Shown in pieces: positions 8,445 through 17,059 of a DNA stretch of 18,582 nucleotides; within the stretch, counting starts at the first letter, position 1, and every line of letters begins with the position of its first letter. A program made the translations under genes and the position numbers. Source of the stretch: Cephalothrix spiralis. Taxonomy: Eukaryota; Nemertea; Palaeonemertea; Archinemertea; Cephalotrichidae. Location: the NCBI GenBank assembly GCA_032353305.1, contig JAUCNG010344399.1, positions 1 to 18,582 on the forward strand. Reading direction: 5' to 3'. Below the pieces are notes generated by a model. The model was given only the letters and a program-made list of their open reading frames with translations. It did no database searches and was not told the origin of the DNA.

Positions 8445-8880
8445 TCAAGGAATCGAATGGCGCACATAGTTTTATGATTAGGCTATCGCAAATATGAGAT
8501 ATGGCACTTTAGTACTATGGGGGTGCCACAAATTAAAATCAACGGTAGCAACCTCTAAAAATATATTTTTTTTTCCAAATTATTTTTATATTTTTTCCAC
8601 ATCAAATGCCACCTTAAATCGTTTCAGCACCTTAACTTTTCCAAAAGGACCACCCTACCGTACATGAACATTCAACATAGCCATTGATATCAGATGTTTA
8701 GCCAGTGCCCTGAGTTCTCAAATTGCTCAACTTCAGTCAAAAATTTCTCTTGCAATTTTCATTTTTGACATTTCATTCAATTACAAATAAAATTGATTTT
8801 TATTTTCAAATTCAATTCCTAACTCAAATTGAATTAAAGTCACACTTTAGTTTAAACTTAAAATATAAATCATACCTCAG
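8445..8880. other. AT-rich stretch without a recognisable gene
   Basis: Contains T-runs around 8566-8600 and AATTCAATTTG-type low-complexity sequence near 8800. On the minus strand just beyond it (about 8960-8883), a piece with LDSLMKSPVGSLSYGDAPPE ends at GAG/GTATGA, a plausible splice donor. It may be a further remnant of the gag-like relic upstream. Confidence 0.4.
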
Positions 8881-8991
8881 GCGGTGCATCGCCATATGAC
8901 AAGGAACCCACTGGTGACTTCATGAGACTATCAAGATGAACACCGATTAAACATGATATTTAAAATTGGCGAAATCAAGTCATTCAACAAA

Positions 8992-9011
8992 ATGGCGGAA
9001 TTGTCCGCCAT
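8992..9011. promoter_or_regulatory. Inverted pair of YY1-like sites
   Basis: ATGGCGGA (8992-8999) and TCCGCCAT (9004-9011) form an 8-bp inverted repeat with a 4-base loop. The right half continues as CCGCCATGTT, matching the animal YY1 consensus CCGCCATNTT, and the left half reads AAAATGGCGG. The pair might bind a factor, but it also lies next to a minus-strand relic frame, so coding origin is possible. Confidence 0.3.
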
Positions 9012-9052
9012 GTTTTATAACCACCAAACATGCTAAATCTGCCACCTCATCT

Positions 9053-9308
9053 TTACTCTCCTATGTTTCCACTTCTACTAGTAATACTTTTACTAACCCT
9101 GGCCTCAGCTTTCCAAATCCGTTTTTCTTGTGCCGTCTTCCATCCATGCTCAGACTAGTTTTTGTCTTTCTTTCAATATATCCATACCTTCTTTAATAGC
9201 TTCTGGTCCATTCTGTTCTATCACCCCTTCCACCTCTTCCATTTCTTCTTCTATTTGCAAATTACACCTAAGTTGGTCTTCATTGGCTTTCCTCCGATCA
9301 AAACCGCA
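9053..9308 (-). pseudogene. Gag-like N-terminal relic of a retroelement (frameshifted)
   Basis: Frame one (9308-9150) reads FDRRKANEDQLRCNLQIEEE, then an acidic helix, then EAIKEGMDILKERQKL. Frame two (9154-9053) takes over with SEHGWKTAQEKRIWKAEARV. From memory, predicted proteins of many marine invertebrates share the order: basic 'KxNExQ' start, acidic helix, 'ERQKLI', 'SExGW', 'EKRI.RAEARA'. They are associated with LTR or tyrosine-recombinase retroelements, where the segment is gag-like. This copy lacks the usual stretch between the 'GW' and 'EKRI' motifs, has a one-base frameshift at about 9152, and starts after a stop. No zinc knuckle or reverse transcriptase is visible nearby. The family name is not certain. 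Confidence 0.4.
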
Positions 9309-9309
9309 T

Positions 9310-9580
9310 CATCGAGCCGCCTGTTCATTTCTATCTCTGATAGAGTTGTCACTGCATCCCCTTTATTTTTTTTTTATTTTTTTCTATCAAGCTATGGGTA
9401 TAATTTACAACTTTCATATTACAGCAGTAATTATTAGAATTAACCCATAGCCAGATACAGGCACCGAACAGTAGCCAGACGGCTTTCGAGGTCCAGACCT
9501 GGATCTAGCTATGATTAACAATTATGACACTTTAATATGACGAATATATTAATTAACTTTGAGATGCTTAAACATGTATT
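9310..9580. other. No gene recognised
   Basis: A T-run (9364-9381) and ordinary AT-rich sequence; nothing else is supported. Confidence 0.5.
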
Positions 9581-11058
9581 TTAGCTGTGTTGAGGTAGCC
9601 CAGTGAACCCATATGATCGAACAAAGTCTAACCTACATGCCCGGGTAAAAAAGTGCGGATTTTCTTTTATTAGGTTATGATTCTTCTCGATTACTTCTTG
9701 AATTTCAATGTCAACCTTCCAATTAAAGTGTAGATTTCCATTGTTACCACCCAAATTGGTTATGTGAAGTCCACTCCTTCTGGGGAGCCCAAATTGCTTT
9801 AGTTCATGAACAAAATTATACATAATTATCAGTAAGTATTCTCGAAGTACGAGAGGCTCACAGTCAGGAGCAATTTCAATTGCATTAACCAACTGATTAA
9901 ATTTCCGGTGCATGGTGGCTTTATGGGCAAAATAATAATTTCTTATTCGATATCGTTGTTTTCCCTCTCCTGCACAATTTTCATACGTTTATTAGCTTTT
10001 GTAAGGTATACGTGGTACTGCTCGAATGCTGATATGAGAATCATCACAACTTTCACGAACTCTTCGCATCCAAAACTCACAATTTCCCAGCAAGAGAGTC
10101 TAATTTTTCGCCACAGAATGCCTTTCGCTTGTGGTGGTGAGCGGCTTGATTATTAAATCCAACACAACCCCCAAAGTTTTTCAGCTTTAGTGTTTTGATT
10201 TACATCTTGTAAGGAGTTGCTCGTGGTGGCCATCTACTTCCCAAAGGGAGTTGGTTAGAGCTGCCACAAATCTACTGGCGTTTGAAGTCACAATGTTACC
10301 CAAAATTCTCAATAACACACAACACCTTGTTCAGTAAATGTTCTTTCTGTGTTTTAGGATTATTAATTTTTTTTGGAACGTTGTCGTTTTTCTGAACTTG
10401 AGCTTGAGCCATCATAATTCCGAAAGCATTCTTCAAAACTGGTTGAGGAACATCATCCTCTATAATAACAGGGGTACTTGTAGAGATCCCAAAGCAATTA
10501 TAGTTCATGTCATCAATGACCGTAATTACTTGCCTGCTTGGCATATAGTTTATTACTAAGTATGGTTTTTCTTTATAAACTTCAGTGTCTTTTAATAATT
10601 CCAAAAAACTTATGTTCGCATCTTCAATATCAAATTCCATTTTCTTCAGGGACTTGATACATAATGAAATTATTTCCCCCATCCGCTGCCGCTTTTTTCT
10701 TAATAATGTATATTCTTATGTTCCATATTTAAATCCACTTCATTCAGTTCATTCTCCAAAGGTATAATGTCCTCACTGGAAGAAATTTCCATTATATATC
10801 TGCAATTTCCGAAATTACTAATTCAGATTCGGTTGAACCTGAAAATTCAATTCGACGCATGGCCCTGGGAGTGACATCTGATAGTTAAGAAAATCTTTTA
10901 CATTTACCTGTCAAAGTTACTTTATAATTTTATAATCATCTTCTTGAAAATGGTCATGACATATACTTACTCATTATTCTGTCGGCTATCTCTATTTGAT
11001 CATGAGCAACAAAAAAGCTAAACAATTGACCCGTATCCATTCTCTGCAACTTTTCCAT
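9581..11058 (-). pseudogene. Decayed intron-containing gene, probably transposon-encoded
   Basis: Exon 1 (11058-10971) starts at ATG and reads MEKLQRMDTGQLFSFFVAHD before a GTAAGT donor. A 93-bp intron (10970-10878) ends TATCAG. Joining in phase 1 gives an open continuation (VTPRAMRRIEFSGSTESEL). The frame then breaks at 10793-10798 (a TA dinucleotide slip), about 10700-10706 and 10299-10301 (extra G). Recognisable blocks are LKNAFGIMMAQAQVQ (10433-10390), then ASRFVAALTNSLWEVDGHHE (about 10275-10215), then AFEQYHVYLTKANKRMK near 10000, then the 9913-9581 frame with APDCEPLVLREYLLIIMYNF. The 'NAF..MM' and 'ALT..LW..DGHH' motifs recall uncharacterised multicopy proteins of marine invertebrates; the function is unknown. 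Part of it recurs inverted at 1458-1560. Confidence 0.5.
10203..10411 (-). repeat. Inverted partner of the 1458-1560 relic
   Basis: The reverse complement of 10411-10388 matches 1458-1481, and that of 10270-10203 matches about 1478-1545. The approximately 118 bases between these blocks are present only here. It places a second, deleted copy of the same element family 8.7 kb away in opposite orientation. Confidence 0.75.
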
Positions 11059-11318
11059 GATCTCAAAAATGTAATGGCCGCGGATTTATTTCGAAATTTT
11101 CCGATTAGAATCTACGCATGCGCGAAATGATTTGGGATTGCGCAAAATTAATCCCTTTTCTACCAAAATCTGGTTGCTGGTAGTTAATCTACCTAGATAG
11201 AATGCGAGATGTCGACTAGTTTGGGCACGTTCAGTATAGTCACTAATGAATGAGTTCTCCTACTAAAAAAACATTGACAGTGTATATAACATCACTTGGA
11301 CCTGGCATCCATAAATTT

Positions 11319-11603
11319 TTAGTTACTGGATATTCTCCACTGATTCAACCGTTCTTTGTCATTTAAAGGGAATTTGGGACCCTTCTTGGTATTGTACATT
11401 CCTGAGGCATTTTTCAATAGAAAGTAGCGTTTTGTCTGATTTTCTAAACCGATTTTGGGTTTTGGTTTGGGTTGTGCTTGAGGTTGGAGTAGGGGTCCCA
11501 TATTGGGTTGAGGGTGAAAGTAACAGGTTTTAGTGTGCAGCAAAGCCTTTTAAAAGGCTGTGAGAAATGTCACCACAATATAATACAATTAACAATTCTC
11601 ACC
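11319..11603 (-). pseudogene. Gln/Pro/Lys-rich coding-like relic with possible 45-bp intron
   Basis: The 11543-11319 frame reads a Gln-Pro-Lys repeat-like run (QPQAQPKPKPK), then LLKNASGMYNTKKG, then KERLNQWRISSN. Upstream, 11690-11603 is open with NSRQNQDARPKALKNELANR and ends at CTG/GTGAGA; 45 bases later TTTCTCACAG precedes the next block, so 11602-11558 could be a very small intron. Splicing there runs directly into a stop (TTTTAA), so if real it is dead. 'LLKNAS' faintly echoes 'LKNAF' of the neighbouring relic. No family is recognised. Confidence 0.3.
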
Positions 11604-11815
11604 AGTTTGATCTACTCGGTTTGCTAGTTCATTTTTCAGGGCTTTTGGCCTGGCATCTTGGTTTTGTCGGCTATTACGATAGCATTTTGTATTGAACGTC
11701 GTCACAATGTTTTGTTTCTAAATCCGAAAGATTTCTGAGGGCTAACACTGTGACTCAATTGGACTTTTCGCTATCTTTAAAGACGTATCTGGCCAAGAAT
11801 TCTAATGTGTTTCCC

Positions 11816-12594
11816 GCCTTTTTACAGAACTTGATTCGAAATAGGTATAGTGAGGCAACTAAGGTTTCCAATTTTTATTATAAAAGTCGAGTCAGTGCTA
11901 AGCATGTAATCCTTTGCATCATCTTCAGTATCTAACTTTGATCAAATTACAGACCGGAGAGTTCATACAATAACCATCTATAGGTCGATCGCGCAAACAG
12001 ACGTCTCGGTGAGCCCCATTCTTAGCTTCCCTTTAATATGTAAATTGTTTAAACTACTGATTGATATAGAATAGATTCTTTGCAGAGCAGGTCTTGCTTT
12101 TGCGTTCCCCCTTTCTCTCAAATATCATCGTCTATAAGACAGTCTTTGATGTTAAATGGGATTGCAAGGACTGTTGCACTGGCGATACCAAGGACGTTTG
12201 CCATTGCTGAGTGAATAAGTACACTCATAAAACTGAGTAAATTATTAGAACATTTTAACCAATGAAATATCTTGATTTTTAAAGCTTATGAGCCACATTG
12301 TTCTCATAAAATTTTGGAATATCATAAAATATGACCATTCTTTCTAAAATCTCATAAAATTTGATGAAATAGTGCAAAAAAATAAAAAAAATGCCAATTT
12401 ATCCTTGACTCTCCGCACAAGATTTTGTCATTTAAGTATGTTTGTGCAAATGAATTTTAAGCAAAGACAAGTGTCTATCTAAATCTATCGCCTTATGTGT
12501 TAATAAATAGATAGCAATGTCTTTTTCTATTTCATCTTTGGACTGACTCTATTTCGTCAACATCTGGCATAAATTCATATTCGGCATTGATTCC
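11816..12594 (-). repeat. Interspersed repeat family, copy B
   Basis: Direct repeat of 323-1128. It shows its own indels: for example, it lacks about 22 bases present in copy A near 954-975, and has four extra bases (GACT) near 12545 that break the EFMPDVDEIES frame seen on the minus strand in copies A and C. Its higher-coordinate end stops at GATTCC, the same boundary as copies A and C, after which all three flanks differ. The shared end suggests a true element terminus. Confidence 0.8.
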
Positions 12595-12600
12595 TTATCC

Positions 12601-12897
12601 TTTATTTATACCAACTATTTGCTTTTTAAATTTAAGTCCAGAATTATAAATGGGTGCAATATAAAACGGTGCATCAGTTGACTGTATTCAGCTGGACGAT
12701 TGTCACGATAAATTTCACAGGGCATAATTAAGATTCATGGTTTTCAAACGCTTTACTAAGTTTTCCAACGTGTTTTCGAACATCCGCACCAGACCTATTT
12801 TTTGGTTGGCGCTTTGTCAGAGAAATAAATTTTGTACCGTCGGCATCCTCCATCAAGACTATATCGCCCCATTTTAAACCAGCCCCATTTTAAACCA
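12601..12897 (-). pseudogene. Crypton-type tyrosine recombinase (DUF3504) relic
   Basis: Three minus frames together carry the hallmarks of the DUF3504 domain, found in animal Cryptons and the domesticated QRICH1/ZMYM2/KIAA1958 genes. Frame one (12880-12728) reads GLKWGDIVLMEDADGTKF, then LTKRQPKNRSGADVRKH. Frame two reads YRDNRPAEYSQLM. Frame three reads DAPFYIAPIYNSGLKFKKQI then VGINK. This matches the family order 'LxWGDV...G...Y...KTR.G', 'CPV..Y..Y...RP', 'PFYLA....WF..QP.GVN'. In active Cryptons the protein recombines DNA by tyrosine catalysis. The catalytic C-terminal part (Arg, HxxR, Tyr) is not present, and at least two frameshifts plus a 16-bp duplication at 12866-12897 interrupt it. 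It is wedged between repeat copies B and C. Confidence 0.7.
12866..12897. repeat. Exact 16-bp tandem duplication
   Basis: GCCCCATTTTAAACCA is repeated without mismatch (12866-12881, 12882-12897) inside the recombinase relic. Sixteen bases shift the frame, so it contributes to inactivation. Confidence 0.95.
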
Positions 12898-12958
12898 TAG
12901 TGACATTTGCGAGCGCGCATCCCAAAATGCGTCATATTGTTATAGAACAGATTTTTTT

Positions 12959-13130
12959 GATTAGAGTCTATTAATGAATTTTAAGCATAGACAAGTGCCT
13001 ATATCTAAATCTATCGCCTTATGTGTTAATAAATAGTTTAAGATTTCCTTAGTAATGTCTTTTTCTATTTCATCTTTGGACTCTATTTCGTCAACATCTG
13101 GCATAAATTCATATTCGGCATTGATTCCAA
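12959..13130 (-). repeat. Interspersed repeat family, copy C (terminal part)
   Basis: Matches 961-1130 of copy A and the end of copy B. On the minus strand a 79-codon frame (13200-12961) starts at an ATG outside the repeat with a Lys/Asn-rich leader (NKKNKKNKN) and continues into EFMPDVDEIESKDEIEKDIT and LNYLLTHKAIDLD. A two-base AT insertion near 13002 then shifts the frame relative to copy A. The conserved helical peptide in copies A and C, with copy B frameshifted, indicates a coding end of the ancestral element. Its protein family is unknown. Confidence 0.7.
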
Positions 13131-13200
13131 TTAAGTCATCCTGTTTCATCAAGTCCTGGTTTTTGTTTTTTTTATTTTTTTTGTTTCTTACTATAGGCAC

Positions 13201-13620
13201 CTGGCATAGATTACATTAATTTCTTTTAATTTAAAAAACAATTTTGTTTGAACCGAAGGAAGGTTATTAGAAAATCAGCACATATTATCATAAAATCTCG
13301 TTGCCAAAACAAAATGTCAGAAAATCATATAAAACTTTGCCAAAAATCCTTATAAAATCTCTTAAAATATTTCTCTAAATGGTTCTTAGTTCTTCGATTA
13401 TGGCTTACTTCCATATACCTTGAAAGAAATTCCTCTGACGAAATTGTTTTCACCTAGACCATGTTTAAAGTATGCAGCTAATGTTTATCTTTTAGTTAGA
13501 TCATAGATGAAATCATAATGAAAATAGATTGCTCAGGTTTATTGTTTAAGAATATCACAGAAGAATTCAGAATGTGATGTACATTTTAAGTAGGCATGAT
13601 AATCATATTAATCTACATTC
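13201..13620. other. No gene recognised
   Basis: AT-rich sequence with ATAAAATCT-type near-repeats around 13290-13370; no supported coding or structural element. Confidence 0.5.
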
Positions 13621-13684
13621 TTTATAAGTCACAGCATTGACCTGGACAGCGTTGAATCTGTTGACTGGTTGCCTCATTGGCATG

Positions 13685-13785
13685 CCACCTAGACCTCCTA
13701 AAATTTGACAAAGCCTCCTTAAATCTCCTAAAATTCTGAAAATCTCCTAAAAAATTTAAAAAGCTCCTCAAAAAAACAGGGGAGT
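13685..13785. repeat. Reiterated CTCCTAAAA(TT) motif
   Basis: About five irregular units of 15-20 bases, each beginning CTCCTAAAA or CTCCTTAAA or CTCCTCAAA, run through this segment. They lie exactly where the gag frame loses its protein-like character. A related CCTACTTTT repetition occurs at 18345-18415. Confidence 0.6.
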
Positions 13786-13958
13786 AGTGTTGCACATCTA
13801 ACGTCATTAGGCTGAAGACTTAGGCGAGAGGCTAGCTCGTAATTTAAATACACTCTTTGTTTAAATTGTTCTGCATTATCTGCTGGGTCACTAGAAAGAT
13901 TTAGAGTTTGAGGGAAGGAAACATTTTGAATTACGTTAGGAAGAGGTGGATCAGACAT
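13728..13958 (-). pseudogene. Truncated Ty3/gypsy-like gag N-terminus
   Basis: ATG at 13958 opens a 76-codon frame starting MSDPPLPNVIQNV and continuing with NLSSDPADNAEQFKQRV, LNYELASRLSLQ and DVRCATLL. This order (an aliphatic/proline start, 'DPAxNxxxFKQ', 'NYELAS', 'RxATLL') is typical of gag from Ty3/gypsy (Metaviridae-type) retrotransposons, the capsid precursor that packages element RNA. After RCATLL (about 13785) the residues become Phe/Leu-rich and arise from the CTCCTAAAA repeat, so the gag is cut off after roughly 58 residues. No zinc knuckle, protease or reverse transcriptase follows. It sits 178 bases downstream of the primer-binding site, the expected position. Confidence 0.6.
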
Positions 13959-14135
13959 ATTTTGTCCAAGAGTGTTTCAGTTCAGGCAAGAATAAATAAA
14001 AGTGAACTTTGTAGGGAAATTTAGTTTTTGAACTTTTGATATGGCACACAGTTCAAATATCACAGAGTCAGAGTCTAGAAATAGGCACCAATTATTAGAT
14101 AATGTGTCTATGTTACAATATAGCAGTAGAAAGAT

Positions 14136-14150
14136 CCACTTCTGACACCA
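14136..14150 (-). other. Retrotransposon primer-binding site (tRNA-Leu type)
   Basis: On the minus strand TGGTGTCAGAAGTGG directly abuts the LTR end. It is complementary to the 3' end typical of some leucine tRNAs (CCACTTCTGACACCA), and this PBS is common in animal gypsy-like elements. Confidence 0.7.
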
Positions 14151-14292
14151 TGTTAAGTTAAGGATAGAGATAGAACAACAATGAACTTCAGAGACACCAT
14201 GCTTTATTCAGATGAGATCCGGTGGTGTCCGGTTTCAGTACCATACAGTGTACTTTTAGTATGTGGATACAACTGTTCCATTATACTTAACA
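14151..14292 (-). repeat. 142-bp LTR of a gypsy-like element
   Basis: The segment starts TGTTAAG and ends CTTAACA on either strand, i.e. TG...CA termini within a 7-bp inverted repeat. On the minus strand it contains AATAAA (14208-14203), consistent with an LTR polyadenylation signal, and is followed immediately by the primer-binding site and then gag. No second LTR is seen in the window, so the element is truncated. An alternative higher-coordinate end at about 14462 (TTTTAACA) fits less well because the 7-bp terminal repeat is then shorter. Confidence 0.65.
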
Positions 14293-14960
14293 TAAAGTGA
14301 GTTGCATTATGGGAGACTTTTGGATAGTAGCAGCATGAATAAGGAATGAGGGGGGGGGGGGTTAAAGTAAGTGAGTTAAAGGTAAAGTTAAAAAGTAAAA
14401 ATATAAAAAAACTGAAAATGCAGTTTGCGACGTCAACATATTTCCGGAAATAATGTTTTAACATTCATCAAACATGCACGTTTTGAAGACAAATAATTTT
14501 TTGTGTTAACCTAATACATAATGTTGAAATAAACCCGAAATTAATGAGTGTAGGCCCTAAAACCAACCGCATCCGTGGCTATTCTTCTCCACTACAACTG
14601 GCCTCGCCCTCCCTCTCAAACTTTAACATATTTTAAGGGATTAGGCAACAGAGATACTTCTTTTGTGCGATGGACCAGTCGATCTAGTCGCCTGAAAAAT
14701 CGCTTTAACCTATCGGCTTCACAGACATATATTTTGCCGTTTCGTCTATACAATGTACATGATGTAAAAAACCCCCCAAAATTTAGCTTATAGGTTAGTC
14801 GACAACTGGCCGCCTCTAGTATGCGGTTAATTTGTCACTTAGCCGCCGGTTTTACAAGCGACTGACAACTCTGCAGGCAAACTGGCGAGTAATGACCGAA
14901 AGGCATACGACAAATGATGCCGAAAATATAGTCACGTGTTCCGTAAATTATGATATATTT
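14293..14960. other. No gene recognised; contains a G-run
   Basis: A run of about 12 G lies near 14349-14360. A plus frame at 14575-14793 has no family features. CpG-bearing but otherwise plain sequence around 14800-14900. Confidence 0.45.
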
Positions 14961-14969
14961 TTGGTTTTA

Positions 14970-15018
14970 CCAAGGGCTACATGATCTACAGATCATGTTG
15001 TAGATCATGTACCCTTGG
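14970..15018. repeat. Hairpin with 20-bp arms
   Basis: CCAAGGGCTACATGATCTACA (left arm, to 14990; 21 bases) pairs with the reverse complement of 14999-15018, differing only by one extra C in the left arm; the 8-base loop is GATCATGT. The arms are embedded in a TTGGTTTTACCA direct repeat (14961-14972 and 15015-15026), and GATCTGTAGATC follows at 15034-15045. It could be a small foldback element. Confidence 0.85.
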
Positions 15019-16059
15019 TTTTACCACATTGTTGATCTGTAGATCGTATTTATTTAGCAAAACTAAACGGTTAATTAACTCTTTATGTTTCATAATGATT
15101 AAATTTAGGTTTCATTGTAAATATGTCGTATAAAGTCGTTCATTTGTGAATAAACAATATCACTATGTACAAAATGTTTGTCATGCTTGCAATATGTTTT
15201 TAACACCTTATATATACCATGTTGAACTTAAAATTGGTTTTTCAAGGTTTGGAAAAAAATCGAAAAAATTTGTACTCAAGTATAATACGCACCCCGACTT
15301 TTTGCTCCAAAATCCCTCCGAATCCGGAAAAAAAAGTGCGTATTTAATATTTTGTGCATTTTACCTTTTTAGTTGTTAGTAATCATGTTTTGATGACAGC
15401 GTGTATTTTTATCTCTTATTTGTTTACTATGTTTTTTATGTTTGAATACATGTAGTTTTTATTAGTCATGATATAATTCAAAAAATTTAATGAAACCTGT
15501 TTGTACCTTTAAATTGTCAAAATTAAATTATTTCCTGATTATGAAGGACTGTAGATTTTGTATATTACATGTATATTGATTTTTAAATATAATATTTATT
15601 TCAATCTTTTATCATTCAGTGTAATTCACTTAAGATTCTAAAGGAGAGAGAAAAATGCCATTTCCTATTTCAAAGTTAATGCCAAGAGCAGCAACATTAT
15701 ACATGGACCAAAATATTCCTTATCATAAATTCAGTTTTAGAAAAAATTAAAATTATGACTGACATAGAATTTTTGTATTTAATAAATGCTATACACTGAA
15801 AGTATTTTGTTAAAATCAATATTTTATTTTATAAAATTCACTATACGTGTAATAATAATAATATTTTGGAATTAGTTTTATGTTGCTGTTCTTGATATTA
15901 ATGAAAATAGTTGACTTAGAATCAAGAAATTGTATTTTTTCTCTCCTTTAGTATCGACGTAATACTAAGACAGCAAAGCAAATATATTATGATTATTCAT
16001 TTCAAAATGTTGCATATTTTGCGCGTTATTTATGAAACAATTATTCCATTATGAAAAGT
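15019..16059. other. AT-rich region upstream of the GPCR, no gene
   Basis: No supported coding sequence. AATACGCAC (15283-15291) and GTGCGTATT (15337-15345) form an inverted repeat that resembles ends of short animal inverted-repeat elements. A (TAA)n microsatellite lies at about 15850-15863. The region may hold the 5' regulatory DNA of the receptor. Confidence 0.45.
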
Positions 16060-16066
16060 TATAAAA
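16060..16066 (+). promoter_or_regulatory. Possible TATA box of the receptor gene
   Basis: TATAAAA lies 51 bases before the receptor ATG. The region is AT-rich, so a chance match is likely; position is the only support. Confidence 0.2.
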
Positions 16067-16116
16067 TATAATGCTACCTGCTAATATAGGCAAATCGTAC
16101 AGGAACACATTTAATA

Positions 16117-17059
16117 ATGGAAAATAACGAGACTGGTTACCTCTTGGATTACTTTTGTGGTGTTGTCGAAGGTACTATAGGAATTAGGAACGATGATAAC
16201 CACATCTATCTGTTCAGCTACTTAGCTCTGATTTCTATTGGTTACATTGGTAATGGGTTGACTGTTCTTGTAATGATAGACAAACGAATGTCAAAACATT
16301 CATATAGTGTCTATCTTTTAGGTCTTGCGTTTTATGACTCCGCTGCCATAAGTTATCGTTTTTTAATGTGCGTCGAAACTATCGCAAAACTCTTCTACGG
16401 AGATGGGCATCAACCTTTACTGCCTATTACAACCAGCATCTCGTGCAAAGCTGTTGCTTTCATTGGTGATGTCCTTCACCAATCATCCTCCTTCTTAGTT
16501 ATGGCTTTATCATTTGAACGCTTCTTGATAGTTTGTTTTCCTTTCGCCGGACGTCGGATTTGTACCAAAAAATCAGCTATTTACATTTTGATTGCAATTA
16601 CAATATTCATATCATTAATTAATATACCACAAAATATTGTAATTGTACATTATATGACTGATCTTGGTTGTGTTTATCAGCATAGTCGCTAATCTCACGT
16701 GGATCGTTATTCCTATGGTAACTATTTTCATTACTAATATTTTGATAATAAATGCATTGAGATCACCGGCAGCAGTTGGTACTAATGATTCTAAAGAAAG
16801 TAACTCGCGTAAAGCAACGGTTATGTTACTCGCCGTTTCGATTGCGTTTTTTGTCCTTATGTTTCCTTTAGCATTATTGCATATTGCTGGACCCTTTATT
16901 CCTTCATTCTTTTTAAGTGATTTGTACAATATGTTGGATGATATTTCTACAGTTATCGCAACAGCAAATAACTGCATCAACTTTTATATCTATGCTATTT
17001 GCGGTACAGAGGTTAGACTTATTGTTAAAGAAATATTCACGTTTAAAAAAATAAAATAG
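16117..17059 (+). pseudogene. Rhodopsin-family GPCR (neuropeptide/orphan type), frameshifted in extracellular loop 2
   Basis: Two frames make one receptor without introns. The first (16117-16692) has an N-terminal glycosylation site (NET), TM1 with GN46, TM2 with the LAxxD pattern ending in D74, C110 at the top of TM3, an SFERF motif in place of DRY (residues 132-136), TM4, and C185 in loop 2 before a stop. The second (open from 16658 to 17059) gives TM5 with WIVIP, loop 3 with NSRKA, TM6 with FPLALLH, and TM7 with NNCINFYIYAICG, the invertebrate form of NPxxY. Only about 13 residues could separate C185 from the TM5 proline, so several tens of bases are probably lost, not just one. Such single-exon receptors are typical of lineage-expanded invertebrate peptide or chemosensory receptors. 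The ligand is unknown. An assembly error is possible. Confidence 0.8.
17050..17055 (+). terminator. Possible polyadenylation signal
   Basis: AATAAA overlaps the end of the receptor frame, one codon before the TAG stop. It is AT-rich context, so weak evidence. Confidence 0.2.

Noticed and set aside
9130-9450. Plus-strand Ser/Phe-rich frames
   Set aside because: They are antisense to the gag-like relic and to a T-run.
323-12594. One large segmental duplication covering 0.3-1.6 kb and 10.2-12.6 kb
   Set aside because: The repeat copies are direct while the shared relic segment is inverted, so a single duplication cannot explain both.
16615-16980. Minus-strand 121-codon frame
   Set aside because: It is antisense to receptor helices 5 to 7.
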